From: Allopusillimonas soli
Lineage (GTDB): Bacteria > Pseudomonadota > Gammaproteobacteria > Burkholderiales > Burkholderiaceae_B
Assembly: GCF_004153445.1 (NCBI RefSeq)
Contig: NZ_SDQC01000002.1
Coordinates: 620,001 to 684,000, forward strand
DNA: 64,000 nucleotides
Direction: 5' to 3'
The notes under the pieces are model-generated. The model saw nothing but the letters and a program-made list of their open reading frames with translations. It did not search any database and was not told the DNA's origin. The position numbers and the translations under genes are program-made. Shown piece after piece: positions 37,927-49,409 of the stretch (position 1 is its first letter; each line of letters starts with the position of its first letter).

Positions 37927-39209
37927 GATTGTGAAGCGTGTGCGCTGCGCCCATAGCGGCGCTGTACGTAGTTTTCGACGATGGCCTGGAATTCAACCGC
38001 GATATTGTCGCCCTTGAGGGTGATGGTGCGCTCCCCATCGATGTAGACGGGCGCCGAGGGCACTTCGCCAGTGCCCGGCAAGCTGATGCCAATATCTGCG
38101 TGGCGACTTTCGCCGGGGCCGTTCACCACGCAGCCCATGACGGCCACATTCATGTTTTCGACACCGGGGTAGCGCGTCTTCCAGAGTGGCATCTGTTCGC
38201 GCAAGTAAGCCTGGATATCGTTGGCCAGCTCCTGGAACACCGTGCTGCTGGTGCGCCCGCAGCCCGGGCAGGCCACAACCATAGGGGTAAAGGCGCGCAG
38301 CCCCATGGTCTGCAGTATTTCCTGGGCGACCACCACCTCGCGGCGCCGGTCACCGCCCGGTTCCGGTGTGAGCGAGATGCGTATTGTGTCGCCGATGCCC
38401 TGCTGCAGCAGCACGGCAAGGGCGGCCGTGGATGCCACGATGCCCTTGCTGCCCATGCCGGCCTCGGTAAGACCCAGATGTAGCGGATAGTCGCAACGCG
38501 CGGACAGATCCCGATACACCGTGATGAGGTCCTGAACATGACTGACTTTGCAAGACAGGACAATGGCATTTGGATTCAGGCCGAGTTCCTCGGCGCGGCG
38601 GGCATTGCTGATCGCTGAAATTACCAGCGCATCCCGCATTACCGCCTGGGCCTCCCAAGGCTGCGCGCGGCGCGCGTTGTCATCCATCATGCGCGCCAGC
38701 AACTCGTGGTCCAGACTGCCCCAATTCACGCCGATGCGTATAGGCTTGTCGTGGCGGCAGGCGACTTCTATCATCTGCGCAAAATTATCGTCCCGCTTCT
38801 TGCCGCCGCCCATATTGCCAGGGTTGATGCGATATTTGGACAGCGTCTGCGCGCACTCGGGAAACTGGCCCAGAAGCTTATGCCCGTTATAGTGAAAATC
38901 GCCGACCAGCGGCACGGACACGTTCATCCGATCCAGCTGCGCGCGGATGGCGGGCACGGCGCGCGCAGCCTCCGGCGTATTGACCGTTATGCGGACGAGT
39001 TCGGAACCGGCCTGGGCCAGTGCACGCACTTGGGCGGCCGTGGCGGCGGCGTCGGCCGTGTCAGTGTTGGTCATGGACTGGACCACCACAGGCGCCCCGC
39101 CACCCACCTGTACGGCGTGACCGCCCCAGCGCACGACCGTGGCGCGGGTCTGGCGCCGCGGCGCGGCGCCAACAGGCGGTGGAACGTCTGAATTTGAAAT
39201 ATCAGTCAT
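37923..39209 (-). CDS. ispG: 4-hydroxy-3-methylbut-2-enyl diphosphate synthase (flavodoxin-dependent)
   Basis: A 428-residue enzyme of the MEP isoprenoid pathway, converting 2-C-methyl-D-erythritol cyclodiphosphate to HMBPP with a [4Fe-4S] cluster. [14 protein letters not shown] and [13 protein letters not shown] mark the barrel, and the cluster Cys residues are in [13 protein letters not shown] and, later, [10 protein letters not shown]. The frame extends up to 39245, but the ATG at 39209 overlaps the rodZ stop as ATGA and fits family length, so I start there. It is followed by hisS with a second ATGA overlap. Confidence 0.95.
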   Translation of the reverse strand: MTDISNSDVPPPVGAAPRRQTRATVVRWGGHAVQVGGGAPVVVQSMTNTDTADAAATAAQVRALAQAGSELVRITVNTPEAARAVPAIRAQLDRMNVSVPLVGDFHYNGHKLLGQFPECAQTLSKYRINPGNMGGGKKRDDNFAQMIEVACRHDKPIRIGVNWGSLDHELLARMMDDNARRAQPWEAQAVMRDALVISAISNARRAEELGLNPNAIVLSCKVSHVQDLITVYRDLSARCDYPLHLGLTEAGMGSKGIVASTAALAVLLQQGIGDTIRISLTPEPGGDRRREVVVAQEILQTMGLRAFTPMVVACPGCGRTSSTVFQELANDIQAYLREQMPLWKTRYPGVENMNVAVMGCVVNGPGESRHADIGISLPGTGEVPSAPVYIDGERTITLKGDNIAVEFQAIVENYVQRRYGRSAHASQS

Positions 39210-39784
39210 TGCTGCAGTGATTTTAGCCACTCGAATATCAGCCATGAGTCGGGAACCCAGCCACGCTCTATGGCATAAAAGCCAGCCACGAATAGGACTA
39301 CAAGTATGATGACCAGCCAGCCCCAGGGGCGGGACACCGATTCGGCCTGCAAAGGCACGTCGGGCAGCCCCAGCGATGCCGCGCTGGCTACGTCGCGAGC
39401 CTGCGTGCCGCCTACCTGCTGGTCGAGCATGGCCAGCGCGGCATCGACGTCAGCATCGAGAAAACGGGCGTAGTTCTTGACCATGCCGCGCAGGGAAACG
39501 CCCTGCGGCAGTTGGCCCCAGCGCTCATCCTCAAGCGCCTCTATCTGGCGGGTGGAAAACTTCAGCCTCGCAGATACCTCGTTGCGGGTAATACGCCGTG
39601 TTTCACGCAAGGCACGCAAATGCCCGCCTATGCCCTCGACGTGGTCCGCGGCCTGTTCTGCCTGTTGTAGGGGATCGGACTGGCCGGCATCCATCTCGGT
39701 GGCGGGGTCGTGACCCGCATTATGGGTACGCGTGGGCCGGGTTGCATGAGGCGGCGCTTCTTCGCTGAACAGAGGTTGAATCAT
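39206..39784 (-). CDS. rodZ: RodZ-like helix-turn-helix membrane protein
   Basis: A 192-residue protein: an acidic disordered start, an N-terminal helix-turn-helix at residues about 50-118 ([24 protein letters not shown] ... [10 protein letters not shown] ... [15 protein letters not shown]), and one membrane helix near residues 157-176. Full RodZ proteins are 300 residues or more and end with a periplasmic beta domain; here only about 15 residues follow the membrane helix, so it is a short RodZ form. RodZ links MreB to the cell-wall machinery. Its place between rlmN and ispG is the classical rodZ position. It overlaps both neighbours by four bases. Confidence 0.75.
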   Translation of the reverse strand: MIQPLFSEEAPPHATRPTRTHNAGHDPATEMDAGQSDPLQQAEQAADHVEGIGGHLRALRETRRITRNEVSARLKFSTRQIEALEDERWGQLPQGVSLRGMVKNYARFLDADVDAALAMLDQQVGGTQARDVASAASLGLPDVPLQAESVSRPWGWLVIILVVLFVAGFYAIERGWVPDSWLIFEWLKSLQQ

Positions 39785-40953
39785 CGGCGCTCCTGGTGGA
39801 TGGCTATGACGGCACGATCGGGCAGGCGTTCGTTGATGCGAGTGCGATCCTTGACATCGCCCGCCAATTGGCCACAGGCAGCGGCGATATCATCGCCGCG
39901 CGTCTTGCGTACCGTGGTGACCACGCCGCCGTCCATAAGGCGCTGCGCGAACAGGCGGACTCGAGCGGCAGGCGAGCGCTTGAGGCCCGACTGCGGAAAG
40001 GGATTGAAAGGAATGAGATTGAACTTGCAGCGAATCCTGGAGGCAATATCCAGCAGCTCGCGCGCATGTTCATCGCTGTCGTTGACGCCATCGAGCATAA
40101 TGTACTCGAAAGTGATGAAATCACGTGGCGCATGCTCAAGATAGCGATTGCAGGCGTCAAGCAATTCGTGCAGCGGATATTTACGATTGAGCGGCACCAA
40201 CCGGTCGCGCAGGCTGTCGTTGGGCGCGTGCAGGGAAACCGCCAGCGCCACGGGGCAATCATGCCCGAGACGATCGATCATGGGCACGACGCCGGATGTG
40301 GACACGGTGACCCTTCGACGCGACAACCCGTAAGCGTTGTCATCCAGCATGAGACGCAAGGCACCCAGCACCTGGTCGTAGTTCAGCAGCGGCTCGCCCA
40401 TGCCCATGAACACCACATTGCTGATGACGCGCGATGGATCGGCCTGCTTTGCATCGCCAACGCGCGCGGCCTGCCGGTCTGCCTCGAGGGTGCGGCGGGC
40501 ATGCCAAAGCTGCCCGATGATTTCAGCTGTGGTGAGGTTGCGATTAAAGCCCTGGTATCCTGTCGAGCAGAAGGGGCAGGCTACGGTACAGCCAGCCTGG
40601 CTCGAGATGCAGAGTGTGCCGCGGTCGTCCTCGGGAATAAAAACCGTTTCAACGGCGTTATTGCGGCCTACGTCAAACAGCCATTTTCGCGTGCCGTCCA
40701 CCGAGCGCTGCTCAGTGGCCACGGCGGGCGCATGGATGGTGCAGTGCCCGGCAAGTCGGGCGCGGAAATCGCGCGCCAGATCCGTCATGTCGTCGAAGGA
40801 GTCGGCCCCGCGCTGATGCATCCAGCGCTGCAGTTGCCGGGCGCGAAATGGCTTGCCGCCCCACTGACCGACAAGATCGGCCAGTGCGCCGGCGTCCAGG
40901 CCCAGCAGATTGACAGGTTCGGCCGGATCGGCCTTGACGAGCGTGCGCTGCAT
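39781..40953 (-). CDS. rlmN: 23S rRNA/tRNA adenine-C2 methyltransferase RlmN
   Basis: A 390-residue radical-SAM methyltransferase making m2A in 23S rRNA (position 2503) and some tRNAs. The cluster motif [11 protein letters not shown] is intact, as are [11 protein letters not shown], the RRVTVSTSG segment, [22 protein letters not shown] and the catalytic Cys near the C-terminus in [18 protein letters not shown]. The ATG at 40953 is the first ATG; a TTG at 40974 would overlap the ndk stop as TTGA and add seven residues, an arrangement used elsewhere in this operon, so the true start is open. Confidence 0.94.
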   Translation of the reverse strand: MQRTLVKADPAEPVNLLGLDAGALADLVGQWGGKPFRARQLQRWMHQRGADSFDDMTDLARDFRARLAGHCTIHAPAVATEQRSVDGTRKWLFDVGRNNAVETVFIPEDDRGTLCISSQAGCTVACPFCSTGYQGFNRNLTTAEIIGQLWHARRTLEADRQAARVGDAKQADPSRVISNVVFMGMGEPLLNYDQVLGALRLMLDDNAYGLSRRRVTVSTSGVVPMIDRLGHDCPVALAVSLHAPNDSLRDRLVPLNRKYPLHELLDACNRYLEHAPRDFITFEYIMLDGVNDSDEHARELLDIASRIRCKFNLIPFNPFPQSGLKRSPAARVRLFAQRLMDGGVVTTVRKTRGDDIAAACGQLAGDVKDRTRINERLPDRAVIAIHQERR

Positions 40954-40970
40954 GACGTTATGCGCCGGTA

Positions 40971-41396
40971 TCAACGGCTATGGATGTTGCTTTCGGGAAA
41001 GAAAAAGGCGATTTCCACCGCAGCGGTTTCAGCCGCATCGGACCCGTGCACCGCATTGGCATCAATGCTTTCGGCGAAATCTGCGCGTATCGTGCCTGGC
41101 TCGGCCTTCTTGGGATCGGTCGCCCCCATGAGGTCGCGATTCTTCTGGATGGCGCCTTCGCCTTCCAGAACCTGCACGAACACAGGCCCCGATACCATGA
41201 AATCGACCAGGTCCTTGAAGAACGGGCGCTCTTTATGGACGGCATAGAAGCGCTCGGCCTCGTCTCGCGAGAGCTGCTGCAGGCGCGCGGCGATGACCGT
41301 CAACCCTGCCTTTTCGAAGCGGGAGACAATCTGACCGATGGCGTTCTTGGCAACAGCGTCGGGTTTGATGATGGAAAGAGTGCGTTCAATAGCCAT
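40971..41396 (-). CDS. ndk: Nucleoside diphosphate kinase
   Basis: A 141-residue enzyme of standard length that equalises nucleoside triphosphate pools. [21 protein letters not shown] is the canonical start, and the active-site His lies in the C-terminal [12 protein letters not shown] segment (phosphohistidine motif NxxHGSD). The frame is open to 41453, but the ATG at 41396 matches the family and is preceded by GGA. It leads the rlmN-rodZ-ispG-hisS series and is divergent from valS. Confidence 0.96.
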   Translation of the reverse strand: MAIERTLSIIKPDAVAKNAIGQIVSRFEKAGLTVIAARLQQLSRDEAERFYAVHKERPFFKDLVDFMVSGPVFVQVLEGEGAIQKNRDLMGATDPKKAEPGTIRADFAESIDANAVHGSDAAETAAVEIAFFFPESNIHSR

Positions 41397-41677
41397 GAAG
41401 TATCCAGAAGTGATTGTGAGCGTCCGACCTTTCGGCTGCAAGCCGATGCGCATGCCGCGCGAGCGGGGAGGAAGAAAAGGGCTCGGACATTGGGTTGTTA
41501 AAATGGTTTCTTCGGTTCACTGCGAACCCTGGGAGAAATTCCAGTAAAAACAATAACTTTCACGAAGTTTATGTTAACCGGGCATTTTACCACGCGCCAG
41601 GCTCGCCTCTCCAGCATAAAATAGCAGGCTTACGTTACATCCAGGCCGCGCCACAGCCCGTCCCTACTCACAGAACC

Positions 41678-44551
41678 ATGACCTCCAACTCCGCACCCAG
41701 CAGCACCGATCAACTATCCAAAAGCTACGAACCCCAGGAACTCGAATCGCGCTGGTACGCGCAATGGGAGCGTGGAGGCTATTTTCGGGGCGGGCAGCAC
41801 GTACAGCCGGCAAGCGGCCACGCCAGCCAGCCGTTTGTCATCCAGTTCCCGCCTCCCAACGTCACAGGCACGCTGCATATGGGGCACGCCTTCAACCAGA
41901 CCGTCATGGACGGGCTGGTGCGCTACCACCGCATGCGCGGCGACGACACAGTCTTCATTCCTGGCACCGACCATGCCGGCATTGCCACACAAATTGTTGT
42001 GGAGCGCCAGCTGGACGCGCAGGGCGTCTCGCGCCATGACCTCGGCCGGGAGCGATTCGTCGAGAAAGTATGGGCCTGGAAGCAGAAGTCGGGCAGCGCG
42101 ATCACCGAGCAGTTTCGGCGGCTCGGCTCTTCCTGCGACTGGCAGCGCGAATACTTCACCATGGACGACAATCTGTCGCGCGGCGTGGTGGAAACATTCG
42201 TCCGCCTGCACGAGCAGGGCCTCATCTATCGCGGCAAGCGGCTGGTCAATTGGGATCCCGTTCTGGGCACGGCGGTATCCGATCTGGAGGTCGTCAGCGA
42301 GGAAGAAGACGGCAGCATGTGGGAGATCCGATACCCGCTGGCCAAGCCGGCCAACGGTGTGACGCATCTCGTGGTTGCCACGACCCGTCCTGAAACCATG
42401 CTGGGCGACGTCGCGGTCATGGTTCACCCCGACGACGAGCGCTATGCCCATCTGATAGGCGCGCGCGTGGTTCTCCCGCTGGTGGGCAGGGAAATCCCCA
42501 TTATTGCCGACGATTACGTCGATCGTGAATTCGGCACGGGCGTGGTCAAAGTGACGCCGGCGCACGATTTCAACGACTACGCCGTGGGCCAGCGGCACGG
42601 CCTGGACATGATCAGCGTACTGACGCTGGACGCGAAGGTGGCGGACACCGCGCCGGTAGCCTACCAGGGTATGGATCGCTTCGACGCGCGTAAACAAATT
42701 GTTGCCGACCTGCAGGCCCAGGGCCTGCTTGAACGCGTCAAGCCGCACAAGCTCATGGTGCCGCGCGGAGACCGCACCGGCACGGTCATCGAGCCCATGC
42801 TCACCGACCAATGGTTTGTCGCCATGAGCAAGCCCGCCCCTGCGGGAACCTTGAACCCTGGCAAAAGTATCACAGACGTGGCGCTTGAGGTTGTGGCCGA
42901 CGGCCGCATCAAGTTCTACCCTGAAAACTGGACCACCACCTACAACCAGTGGCTGGAGAACATACAGGATTGGTGTATTTCCCGACAACTGTGGTGGGGC
43001 CACCAGATTCCTGCCTGGTACGCGGAAGATGGCCGAATTTTCGTGGCACGCAACGAGGACGAGGCCCGTGCCAAGGCACAGGCTGCCGGCGTTACGGGTC
43101 CACTTACGCGGGACCCCGATGTGCTGGACACCTGGTTCTCATCGGCCCTGGTGCCCTTCACGGATTTGGGGTGGCCGGAACAAACACCCGATCTGGCCCG
43201 CTACCTACCCTCCAATGTGCTGGTCACCGGCTTCGATATCATTTTCTTCTGGGTAGCGCGCATGGTCATGATGAGCATGCATCTCACGGGCCAGGTGCCG
43301 TTCCGCACGGTCTACGTGCATGGGTTGGTGTGCGACATGGACGGCAAGAAAATGAGCAAGTCCAAGGGCAACACCATAGACCCCGTGGACGTCATCGACG
43401 GCATTAGCCTGGACGCGTTGCTTGAGAAACGCACCAGCGGACTCATGAACCCGAAACAAGCCGCCAGCATCCGAAAGAAGACCAGCAAAGACTACCCGAA
43501 CGGCTTTGCGGCGAACGGCACCGACGCGTTGCGTTTCACCATGGCGGCCTACGCCACGCTGGGGCGCAACATCAATTTCGACATCAAGCGTTGCGAAGGC
43601 TATCGCAATTTCTGCAACAAGTTGTGGAATGCCACCCGCTTCGTGCTCATGAACACCGAGGGGCATGACCTTGCTCGCGATAACTGCGACGTCGACGGAA
43701 AACAGGTGCCGGCGGCACTCTCATTCGCCGATCGCTGGATCATCGGCCAGCTGCAGTTGCTGGAAGCCGATGTCGAGCGTGGTTACGCCGACTACCGCTT
43801 CGACAACATCGCCAATGCGCTCTATCACTTTGTATGGGATGAGTACTGCGACTGGTACGTGGAGCTGGCAAAGACACAGATCAGCGCGGGAAATCCGGCC
43901 GAGCAGTTGGGCACCCGCCGCACATTGATCCGCGTGCTCGAGGCCATCCTGCGACTGGCTCATCCCATCATTCCTTTCATCACTGAGGAGTTGTGGCAAA
44001 AGGTGTCGGTGGTTGCAGGCAAGCGTGCCGCGAATGAAACCACCAGTCTGTGTATCCAGCCCTATCCCAGGGCTGACCTGTCCGCTGTCGATACCCAGTC
44101 CCAGGCGCAGATTGCGGAGCTCAAGGCGCAGGTCGATGCCGTCCGTGCGCTGCGAGGCGAAATGAATATTTCTCCCGCGCAGCGGGTGCCGCTGGTCGCA
44201 CAGGGCGACCAGGCCACATTGACGGCCAATAGCCCGTATCTTGTGGCGCTGGCCCGGCTTGAAAGCGTGGAAATCGTTGATCAATTGCCCGATATCGGTG
44301 CACCCGTGCAGGTCGTTGGAAATAACCAACTCATGCTGAGGGTGGAAATAGATCGCGATGCTGAACGCGCGCGGCTGGGCAAGGAAATTGAACGCCTGGA
44401 AAAAGAAATAGGCAAGGCGCAAGCCAAGCTTGCCAATACAGGTTTCATTCAACGTGCCCCGGCACAGGTCGTGGAGCAGGAGAAAACACGCGTGCAGGAT
44501 TTTGGCGCAACGCTGGCCAAGGTGCAGGAACAATTGGCCAGGCTGGGCTAG
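41678..44551 (+). CDS. valS: Valyl-tRNA synthetase
   Basis: A 957-residue class I synthetase. The HIGH-type motif is in [15 protein letters not shown] near residue 62, the editing domain has [17 protein letters not shown] and [15 protein letters not shown], and the KMSKS loop is [14 protein letters not shown]. The anticodon domain follows, and the C-terminal Lys/Glu-rich coiled coil ([16 protein letters not shown]) is complete. The frame is open from 41495, but the ATG at 41678 begins a normal ValRS. It is divergent from ndk across about 280 bases with no other gene, and its stop lies one base from the convergent trmD stop. Confidence 0.96.
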   Translation: MTSNSAPSSTDQLSKSYEPQELESRWYAQWERGGYFRGGQHVQPASGHASQPFVIQFPPPNVTGTLHMGHAFNQTVMDGLVRYHRMRGDDTVFIPGTDHAGIATQIVVERQLDAQGVSRHDLGRERFVEKVWAWKQKSGSAITEQFRRLGSSCDWQREYFTMDDNLSRGVVETFVRLHEQGLIYRGKRLVNWDPVLGTAVSDLEVVSEEEDGSMWEIRYPLAKPANGVTHLVVATTRPETMLGDVAVMVHPDDERYAHLIGARVVLPLVGREIPIIADDYVDREFGTGVVKVTPAHDFNDYAVGQRHGLDMISVLTLDAKVADTAPVAYQGMDRFDARKQIVADLQAQGLLERVKPHKLMVPRGDRTGTVIEPMLTDQWFVAMSKPAPAGTLNPGKSITDVALEVVADGRIKFYPENWTTTYNQWLENIQDWCISRQLWWGHQIPAWYAEDGRIFVARNEDEARAKAQAAGVTGPLTRDPDVLDTWFSSALVPFTDLGWPEQTPDLARYLPSNVLVTGFDIIFFWVARMVMMSMHLTGQVPFRTVYVHGLVCDMDGKKMSKSKGNTIDPVDVIDGISLDALLEKRTSGLMNPKQAASIRKKTSKDYPNGFAANGTDALRFTMAAYATLGRNINFDIKRCEGYRNFCNKLWNATRFVLMNTEGHDLARDNCDVDGKQVPAALSFADRWIIGQLQLLEADVERGYADYRFDNIANALYHFVWDEYCDWYVELAKTQISAGNPAEQLGTRRTLIRVLEAILRLAHPIIPFITEELWQKVSVVAGKRAANETTSLCIQPYPRADLSAVDTQSQAQIAELKAQVDAVRALRGEMNISPAQRVPLVAQGDQATLTANSPYLVALARLESVEIVDQLPDIGAPVQVVGNNQLMLRVEIDRDAERARLGKEIERLEKEIGKAQAKLANTGFIQRAPAQVVEQEKTRVQDFGATLAKVQEQLARLG

Positions 44552-44552
44552 G

Positions 44553-45371
44553 TTATTGCTTCCGGTTTGGCTTTGCCGCCTCGGCCAGGACGCGCTCGTC
44601 TTCCCCGGAGAGCAGGCCGGCGCGCCGTGCGCGCTCGATGAGGTCCGGCCGCCGCGAGGCGGTCAGTATCAGCGACTGGCGCCGGCGCCAAGCCGCAATA
44701 TTCCCGTGATGTCCCGATAACAGCGCCGCAGGTACGACCGCCTCTTCGAAACATTCTGGCCGCGTATAGTGCGGGCTATCGAGCAAGCCTGCCAACACAG
44801 GATTGAACGAGTCCTGCAGCGCTGACTCCGCATCGTTCAGCACCCCTGGCAAAAGACGCACGGCGGCATCGATGATAGCCAAAGCGGCGATTTCGCCGCC
44901 AGACAGCACAAAATCACCCAGGGATATCTCATGCGTGACGCAACGATCGATGAAACGCTGGTCCACACCTTCGTAGCGGCCACAGACCAGCACGGCCCCG
45001 TCGCTGCTGGCCAAGGCCTGTGCCCTGGCCTGATCGAACACCTGGCCGGCGGGACTAAGCAGAATCACCGGCACCCCGTCCTGCAACACCTTGTTTGCGG
45101 CAGCAAGCCCCCTGCCCTCGGGGCGGCCCTGGCTTGCCGCCAGCGCGGCGTCCACTGCCTGCTCCAGGGGATCAGCCAGCATGACCATGCCGGGTCCTCC
45201 GCCATAGGGGCGATCATCCACCGTCCGATGCGCGTCCTGCGTAAAGTCTCTTGGATTCCATGCCCGCAAGTTCCATAGACCTTGCCTGTGGGCGCGACCG
45301 GTTACACCCGCATCGCGGACGACTGAGAACATGTCGGGAAAAAGAGAAACAACGTCGAAGCGCACGACCAT
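44553..45371 (-). CDS. trmD: tRNA (guanine37-N1)-methyltransferase
   Basis: A 272-residue SPOUT enzyme making m1G37, which prevents +1 frameshifting. The N-terminal [15 protein letters not shown], the [17 protein letters not shown] loop, the trefoil-knot segments [14 protein letters not shown] and [22 protein letters not shown], and the C-terminal [10 protein letters not shown] are all intact. It ends the rpsP-rimM-trmD operon; the usual fourth gene, rplS, does not follow, because the stop is directly opposed by valS. Confidence 0.95.
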   Translation of the reverse strand: MVVRFDVVSLFPDMFSVVRDAGVTGRAHRQGLWNLRAWNPRDFTQDAHRTVDDRPYGGGPGMVMLADPLEQAVDAALAASQGRPEGRGLAAANKVLQDGVPVILLSPAGQVFDQARAQALASSDGAVLVCGRYEGVDQRFIDRCVTHEISLGDFVLSGGEIAALAIIDAAVRLLPGVLNDAESALQDSFNPVLAGLLDSPHYTRPECFEEAVVPAALLSGHHGNIAAWRRRQSLILTASRRPDLIERARRAGLLSGEDERVLAEAAKPNRKQ

Positions 45372-45431
45372 CTGGAACCCTTTGTGATAGGTGGAATGCA
45401 GGGCCTTGAATCAGAACACCGCCGTTCAGCT

Positions 45432-46022
45432 TCAGAACGCTGCGGGCCAGTTGCTGACCAACCGCCTGTTGGCTAGGTCAACGGTGTGCACATGCGCGGC
45501 CACGAAGGGAACCAGTACATCCATCGGCTTGCCACGCGCCGAAAGCACCGGCTGGCACTGGCCATCGGCGTCCTCGATTTGGCGGCTGACCCGAAGAACG
45601 CCATGCGCGCCATTGTCCACGACATCTTCCACGATGCCTATGAGAGCAGCCTCGCCCTCGTGTTCACCGTACAGGCGGCAACCGATCAGATCGACCCAAT
45701 AGTATTCATTTTCGTCGGGCTGCGGAAACTGATCCCGAGGCACCCATACCGTATATCCCTTGAGCGCCTGGGCCTGATCTCTATCGCCTATGCCTTCGAG
45801 CTGGGCCACGACATGCCCGCCATGGAGCCGGCAGGCTGCGACGCGTATTGCCAGCGCAGACGGCAAAGCGCCCGTACTCCCTGGAGGGACGGGCGCTCTA
45901 AGCCACCATGCCTTTACCCCAAGCAGGGTGTCGCCGTCTGCGGCATGCGGCTGCACTTTGACCCAGCCGCGTATGCCATAGGCCGATACGACGCGCCCGA
46001 GTTCGACAAGGTCGGACGGCAT
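45432..46022 (-). CDS. rimM: 16S rRNA processing/30S maturation factor RimM
   Basis: A 196-residue two-domain beta-barrel protein that binds S19 and matures the 30S head. ELGRVVSAYGIRGWVKVQPH is the canonical start; EGIGDRDQAQALKGYTVWVPRDQFP and EYYWVDLIGCRLYGE mark the domain junction, and the PRC-barrel second half contains LVPFVAAHVHTVDLANRRLV. It sits between rpsP (19-base gap) and trmD. Confidence 0.95.
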   Translation of the reverse strand: MPSDLVELGRVVSAYGIRGWVKVQPHAADGDTLLGVKAWWLRAPVPPGSTGALPSALAIRVAACRLHGGHVVAQLEGIGDRDQAQALKGYTVWVPRDQFPQPDENEYYWVDLIGCRLYGEHEGEAALIGIVEDVVDNGAHGVLRVSRQIEDADGQCQPVLSARGKPMDVLVPFVAAHVHTVDLANRRLVSNWPAAF

Positions 46023-46041
46023 CGGTATTGCCGCTGCGCCG

Positions 46042-46296
46042 TCAGGCGGCAGGCTGCGCGGCGTATTGCTTGACTAGACGAGCTACTGCGGGAGACAACT
46101 GGGCGCCATTGTCGGCCCAGTACTGCACACGGTCCATAGACAGGCGCAGGCTTTCGGCGCCGTCGGCGGCCACAGGGTTGTAAAAGCCCACGCGCTCGAT
46201 AAAGCGGCCATCGCGGCGATTACGCGAGTCGGCTGCCACAACGTTGTAAAACGGACGCTTCTTCGAGCCGCCACGGGCAAGACGAATCACAACCAT
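46042..46296 (-). CDS. rpsP: 30S ribosomal protein S16
   Basis: An 84-residue protein with the intact S16 pattern: [20 protein letters not shown] at the start, [19 protein letters not shown], and [26 protein letters not shown]16 binds the 5' domain of 16S rRNA during early assembly. It leads the rpsP-rimM-trmD operon from the extended -10 promoter at 46331-46360. Confidence 0.97.
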   Translation of the reverse strand: MVVIRLARGGSKKRPFYNVVAADSRNRRDGRFIERVGFYNPVAADGAESLRLSMDRVQYWADNGAQLSPAVARLVKQYAAQPAA

Positions 46297-46330
46297 GGTA
46301 ATCCTTTGAAAATACGGTGAAAAACAAGAG

Positions 46331-46363
46331 ATTCTAGCATTATTTGGCTACTTACGCCAAATA
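46331..46363 (-). promoter_or_regulatory. rpsP operon promoter with overlapping perfect inverted repeat
   Basis: On the reverse strand TTGGCG (46360-46355), an 18-base spacer and TGC-TAGAAT (extended -10, ending at 46331) form a credible sigma-70 promoter 35-64 bases before rpsP. A perfect 8-base inverted repeat, TATTTGGC (46341-46348) and GCCAAATA (46356-46363) with a seven-base spacer, covers the -35 box and the promoter spacer, exactly where an operator would block polymerase. Confidence 0.55.
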
Positions 46364-46408
46364 TTTGACCTGTGAAAGACCTTGCGGGCACAAAAGGCAA
46401 CACCGACG

Positions 46409-46660
46409 TCAACGCCTGCGCAAAAAATGCGCCACGCTCGCGCCCTGGTCGTGCTGCGCCTCCAGCGTGTTGCCGGTCTGCCGCGCAAAAGCTTCGAAGT
46501 CGCGGACAGCATGTGGGTCAGTGGTAATCACCTTGAGCACCTGGCCGCTATGCAACTGCGCCAAGGCTTTCTTGGCACGCAGAATGGGTAACGGACACTT
46601 CAGGCCGGACGTGTCGATTTCCATGTCGACGGCAGGCGGCGGATTCTGTGTAGTCATCAT
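46409..46660 (-). CDS. TusA-family sulfurtransferase
   Basis: An 83-residue protein with the TusA/SirA core: DTSGLKCPLPILRAKKALA carries the active Cys of the CPxP motif, and the rest follows the two-layer alpha/beta fold (SGQVLKVITTDPHAVRDFEAFARQTGN, C-terminal hydrophobic strand). Family members relay persulfide sulfur for tRNA 2-thiouridine, molybdenum cofactor or sulfur oxidation. Two adjacent ATG codons begin the gene 22 bases after the alaS stop; no clear ribosome binding site is visible. It is probably co-transcribed with alaS. Confidence 0.88.
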   Translation of the reverse strand: MMTTQNPPPAVDMEIDTSGLKCPLPILRAKKALAQLHSGQVLKVITTDPHAVRDFEAFARQTGNTLEAQHDQGASVAHFLRRR

Positions 46661-46682
46661 AAGAATGTGTCGCAACGGAAAG

Positions 46683-49304
46683 TCAGGCAAGCCTTTCGCG
46701 CACCCACGCCTCGACGCTGGCCGTGGCGTCGGGCAACGAAGCAATATCCGAACCCCCGCCCATGGCCATCTCCGGGCGGCCACCACCTTTGCCGCCAATC
46801 TGCGCAGCAACCATTGATACGAGTTCCCCGGCCTTGACCTTACTTGCAAGATCCGCCGTGACGCCGCCAACAAGGCTGATTTTGTCGTCGGCCACGGTGG
46901 CCAGCAATACGACGGCGGACTTCAGCTTGTCCTTGAGTTGATCGACCATGCCTCGCAGTGCTTTCGGATCGGCCCCGGCTATATTGGCGACAAGCAACCG
47001 AGCATCGCCTGGCATGGCAATGGCCTGCGATGCCAGATCGCTCCCTGCCGAAGCGGCAAGCTTGCTCTTGGCCTGATCCAGATCGCGTTCGAGTTGCTTG
47101 ATCTGCCCCTGCATCTGCTGAATGCGCTCAGTCAGGCCCGCAGGCTGCGTCCGAAGAAGGCCAGCGGCCTGCGCCAGGGTGTCGCTGGCCTGCTGTACCC
47201 AGCGAACCGCATTGTCGCCGGTAATGGCCTCGACGCGCCGCACGCCGGCAGCTACGCCGCCCTCGGACACTATCTTGAACAGGCCGATATCCCCGGTGCG
47301 TGCAACGTGGGTGCCGCCGCACAGTTCCCGGGAAAATCCGATATCCAGGACGCGAACGGTGTCTCCGTATTTTTCACCAAACAGCGCCATCGCACCACCC
47401 TTTACGGCCTCGTCGTAAGGCATGACCCTGGCGTTCGCGGGCTGATTGGACAGCACCTCGTCGTTGACGATGCGCTCGACCTCGGCAATCTGCTGCGCCG
47501 TCATGGGTGCATCGTGCGCAAAGTCAAAACGGGTCTTCTCGGCATCGACAAGCGAACCGCGCTGTTGGACATGATCGCCCAGGACCTGTCGCAGCGCCTT
47601 GTGCATGAGATGGGTCGCGGAATGGTTGCGAACCGTACGAGCGCGCCTTACTGCATCCACACGAGCATCGACCGTATCGCCCACTGTGAGGGTGCCTTCC
47701 ATGAGGGTGCCGTGATGGCCGAAAACATTGCTTTGAATCTTCTGGGTGTCGTCTACCCGAAAGTGCACGCCTCCGCCCTCAAGCACGCCCGAGTCGCCAA
47801 CCTGCCCCCCAGACTCCGCATAGAAGGGTGTGGCATCCAGGACCACTACCGCCGCCTGGCCTGCTTGCACCGAGGACACCGACGTGCCATCGATATAGAG
47901 TCCTGTCACGGTGCCAAGGCCCTGCAGGTGCTCGTAGCCCTCGAATCGCGTGTCCACGCCACTGTAGGACAGAGACCCCGCCGCCTTGAACTTGCCTGCC
48001 GCGCGTGCCTGCTCACGCTGCTGGTTCATCGCCGCCTCGAATCCTTCAAGATCCACATTGACATTCCGCTCACGGCATATGTCGGCGGTCAGATCGACTG
48101 GAAATCCATAGGTGTCGTATAGCGTGAAAAGGGTCTGCCCATCCAACACACCATGCTCGGGAACATCCGCCAGGGCGGCATCGAGGATCTTGATCCCATG
48201 CTCCAGCGTTTCGCTGAATCGTTCTTCCTCCTGGCGCAAAACATGTTCGACCCTGCCCTGCTGGGTGGCAAGCTCCGGATATGCCTGCCCCATCTGTTGA
48301 ACCAGGTCGCCAACCAGGCGATGGAAGAAAAGGCTTGACTGGCCCAACTTGTGGCCATGGCGCAGCGCTCGGCGAATGATGCGGCGCAGGACATAGCCGC
48401 GCCCTTCATTGCCGGGAATGACGCCGTCAACAATAAGGAAACTGCAGGCGCGGATGTGATCCGCAATGACCTTGAGCGAGTTGTTGCCTAGATCGGACGT
48501 GCCGGTTTCACGCGCAGCCGCCTTGATAAGGGCCTGAAAAAGGTCAATCTCGTAGTTCGAATGCACATGCTGCAGCACGGCGGCGATGCGTTCCAGGCCC
48601 ATGCCGGTGTCGACGCAGGGGCTAGGCAGCGGCGTCATTGTGCCGTCTGCGGAACGCTCGAATTGCATGAACACCAGATTCCAGATTTCAATGTAGCGGT
48701 CCCCGTCTTCCTCCGGCGACCCGGGAGGGCCGCCCCAGATTTCCGGTCCATGATCGTAGAACACCTCGGAACAGGGCCCGCAGGGGCCGGTGTCGGCCAT
48801 CTGCCAGAAGTTGTCGGAGGCATAGCGCCCGCCCTTGTTGTCACCAATGCGAATAATGCGTTCGCGCGGCACGCCGATTTCCTTGTCCCAGATATCGTAT
48901 GCCTCGTCGTCTTCCTGATAGACGGTGACGGTGAGCTTGTCAGCCGGCAGGCCATATACCTTGGTAAGCAGCTCCCAGGCATAATGAATGGCGTCGCGCT
49001 TGAAGTAATCCCCGAAACTGAAGTTGCCCAGCATCTCGAAGAAAGTGTGATGCCTGGCGGTATATCCGACATTCTCGAGATCGTTGTGCTTGCCGCCCGC
49101 GCGCACGCAGCGCTGTGCCGTGGTCGCGCGGCTGTATGGGCGGCTCTCCTTGCCGGTGAATACGTCCTTGAACTGAACCATGCCTGCGTTGGTGAACAGC
49201 AGTGTGGGGTCATTGGCCGGAACGAGCGACGACGAGGCGACGACCTGATGGCCTTTCGATTCGAAGAAAGACAGGAATTTCTGGCGTATTTCGGATGTTT
49301 TCAT
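46683..49304 (-). CDS. alaS: Alanyl-tRNA synthetase
   Basis: An 873-residue class II synthetase of full length. [20 protein letters not shown] begins the catalytic domain; [15 protein letters not shown] and [31 protein letters not shown] follow. The editing domain has [17 protein letters not shown] and, further on, [17 protein letters not shown] with the zinc ligands. The C-terminal oligomerisation domain has [15 protein letters not shown]. The frame is open to 49355, but the promoter -10 box lies at 49336-49341, so only the ATG at 49304 is downstream of the transcription start. Confidence 0.96.
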   Translation of the reverse strand: MKTSEIRQKFLSFFESKGHQVVASSSLVPANDPTLLFTNAGMVQFKDVFTGKESRPYSRATTAQRCVRAGGKHNDLENVGYTARHHTFFEMLGNFSFGDYFKRDAIHYAWELLTKVYGLPADKLTVTVYQEDDEAYDIWDKEIGVPRERIIRIGDNKGGRYASDNFWQMADTGPCGPCSEVFYDHGPEIWGGPPGSPEEDGDRYIEIWNLVFMQFERSADGTMTPLPSPCVDTGMGLERIAAVLQHVHSNYEIDLFQALIKAAARETGTSDLGNNSLKVIADHIRACSFLIVDGVIPGNEGRGYVLRRIIRRALRHGHKLGQSSLFFHRLVGDLVQQMGQAYPELATQQGRVEHVLRQEEERFSETLEHGIKILDAALADVPEHGVLDGQTLFTLYDTYGFPVDLTADICRERNVNVDLEGFEAAMNQQREQARAAGKFKAAGSLSYSGVDTRFEGYEHLQGLGTVTGLYIDGTSVSSVQAGQAAVVVLDATPFYAESGGQVGDSGVLEGGGVHFRVDDTQKIQSNVFGHHGTLMEGTLTVGDTVDARVDAVRRARTVRNHSATHLMHKALRQVLGDHVQQRGSLVDAEKTRFDFAHDAPMTAQQIAEVERIVNDEVLSNQPANARVMPYDEAVKGGAMALFGEKYGDTVRVLDIGFSRELCGGTHVARTGDIGLFKIVSEGGVAAGVRRVEAITGDNAVRWVQQASDTLAQAAGLLRTQPAGLTERIQQMQGQIKQLERDLDQAKSKLAASAGSDLASQAIAMPGDARLLVANIAGADPKALRGMVDQLKDKLKSAVVLLATVADDKISLVGGVTADLASKVKAGELVSMVAAQIGGKGGGRPEMAMGGGSDIASLPDATASVEAWVRERLA

Positions 49305-49335
49305 TGCACAACGCACGTGTATCAGGTAACCGTTC

Positions 49336-49365
49336 ATTATAGAGTGTGTTTGCATTCGCCGTCAT
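49336..49365 (-). promoter_or_regulatory. alaS promoter
   Basis: On the reverse strand ATGACG (49365-49360), an 18-base spacer and an exact TATAAT (49341-49336) form a good sigma-70 promoter. Transcription would begin near 49328, about 24 bases before the alaS ATG, so alaS need not depend on read-through from the pilus operon. Confidence 0.65.
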
Positions 49366-49409
49366 GCCAGACCAGCCAGATCGCCCATAGGCCACATCGT
49401 CGGCCGGGC

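Noticed and set aside
39796-41247. 483-codon open frame opposite rlmN and ndk
   Set aside because: Spans two well-conserved genes and their junction on the other strand, so it is a shadow.
41495-41677. N-terminal extension of valS by 61 codons
   Set aside because: The extension has no similarity to synthetase N-termini and lies in the divergent promoter region; the ATG at 41678 gives a normal protein.
46938-48122. 394-codon open frame opposite alaS
   Set aside because: Complete overlap with a full-length alanyl-tRNA synthetase on the other strand; long antisense frames are expected in G/C-rich genes.
49305-49409. Shufflon repeats after pilV
   Set aside because: The 105 bases between pilV and alaS contain only the alaS promoter; no repeated or inverted segments are visible.
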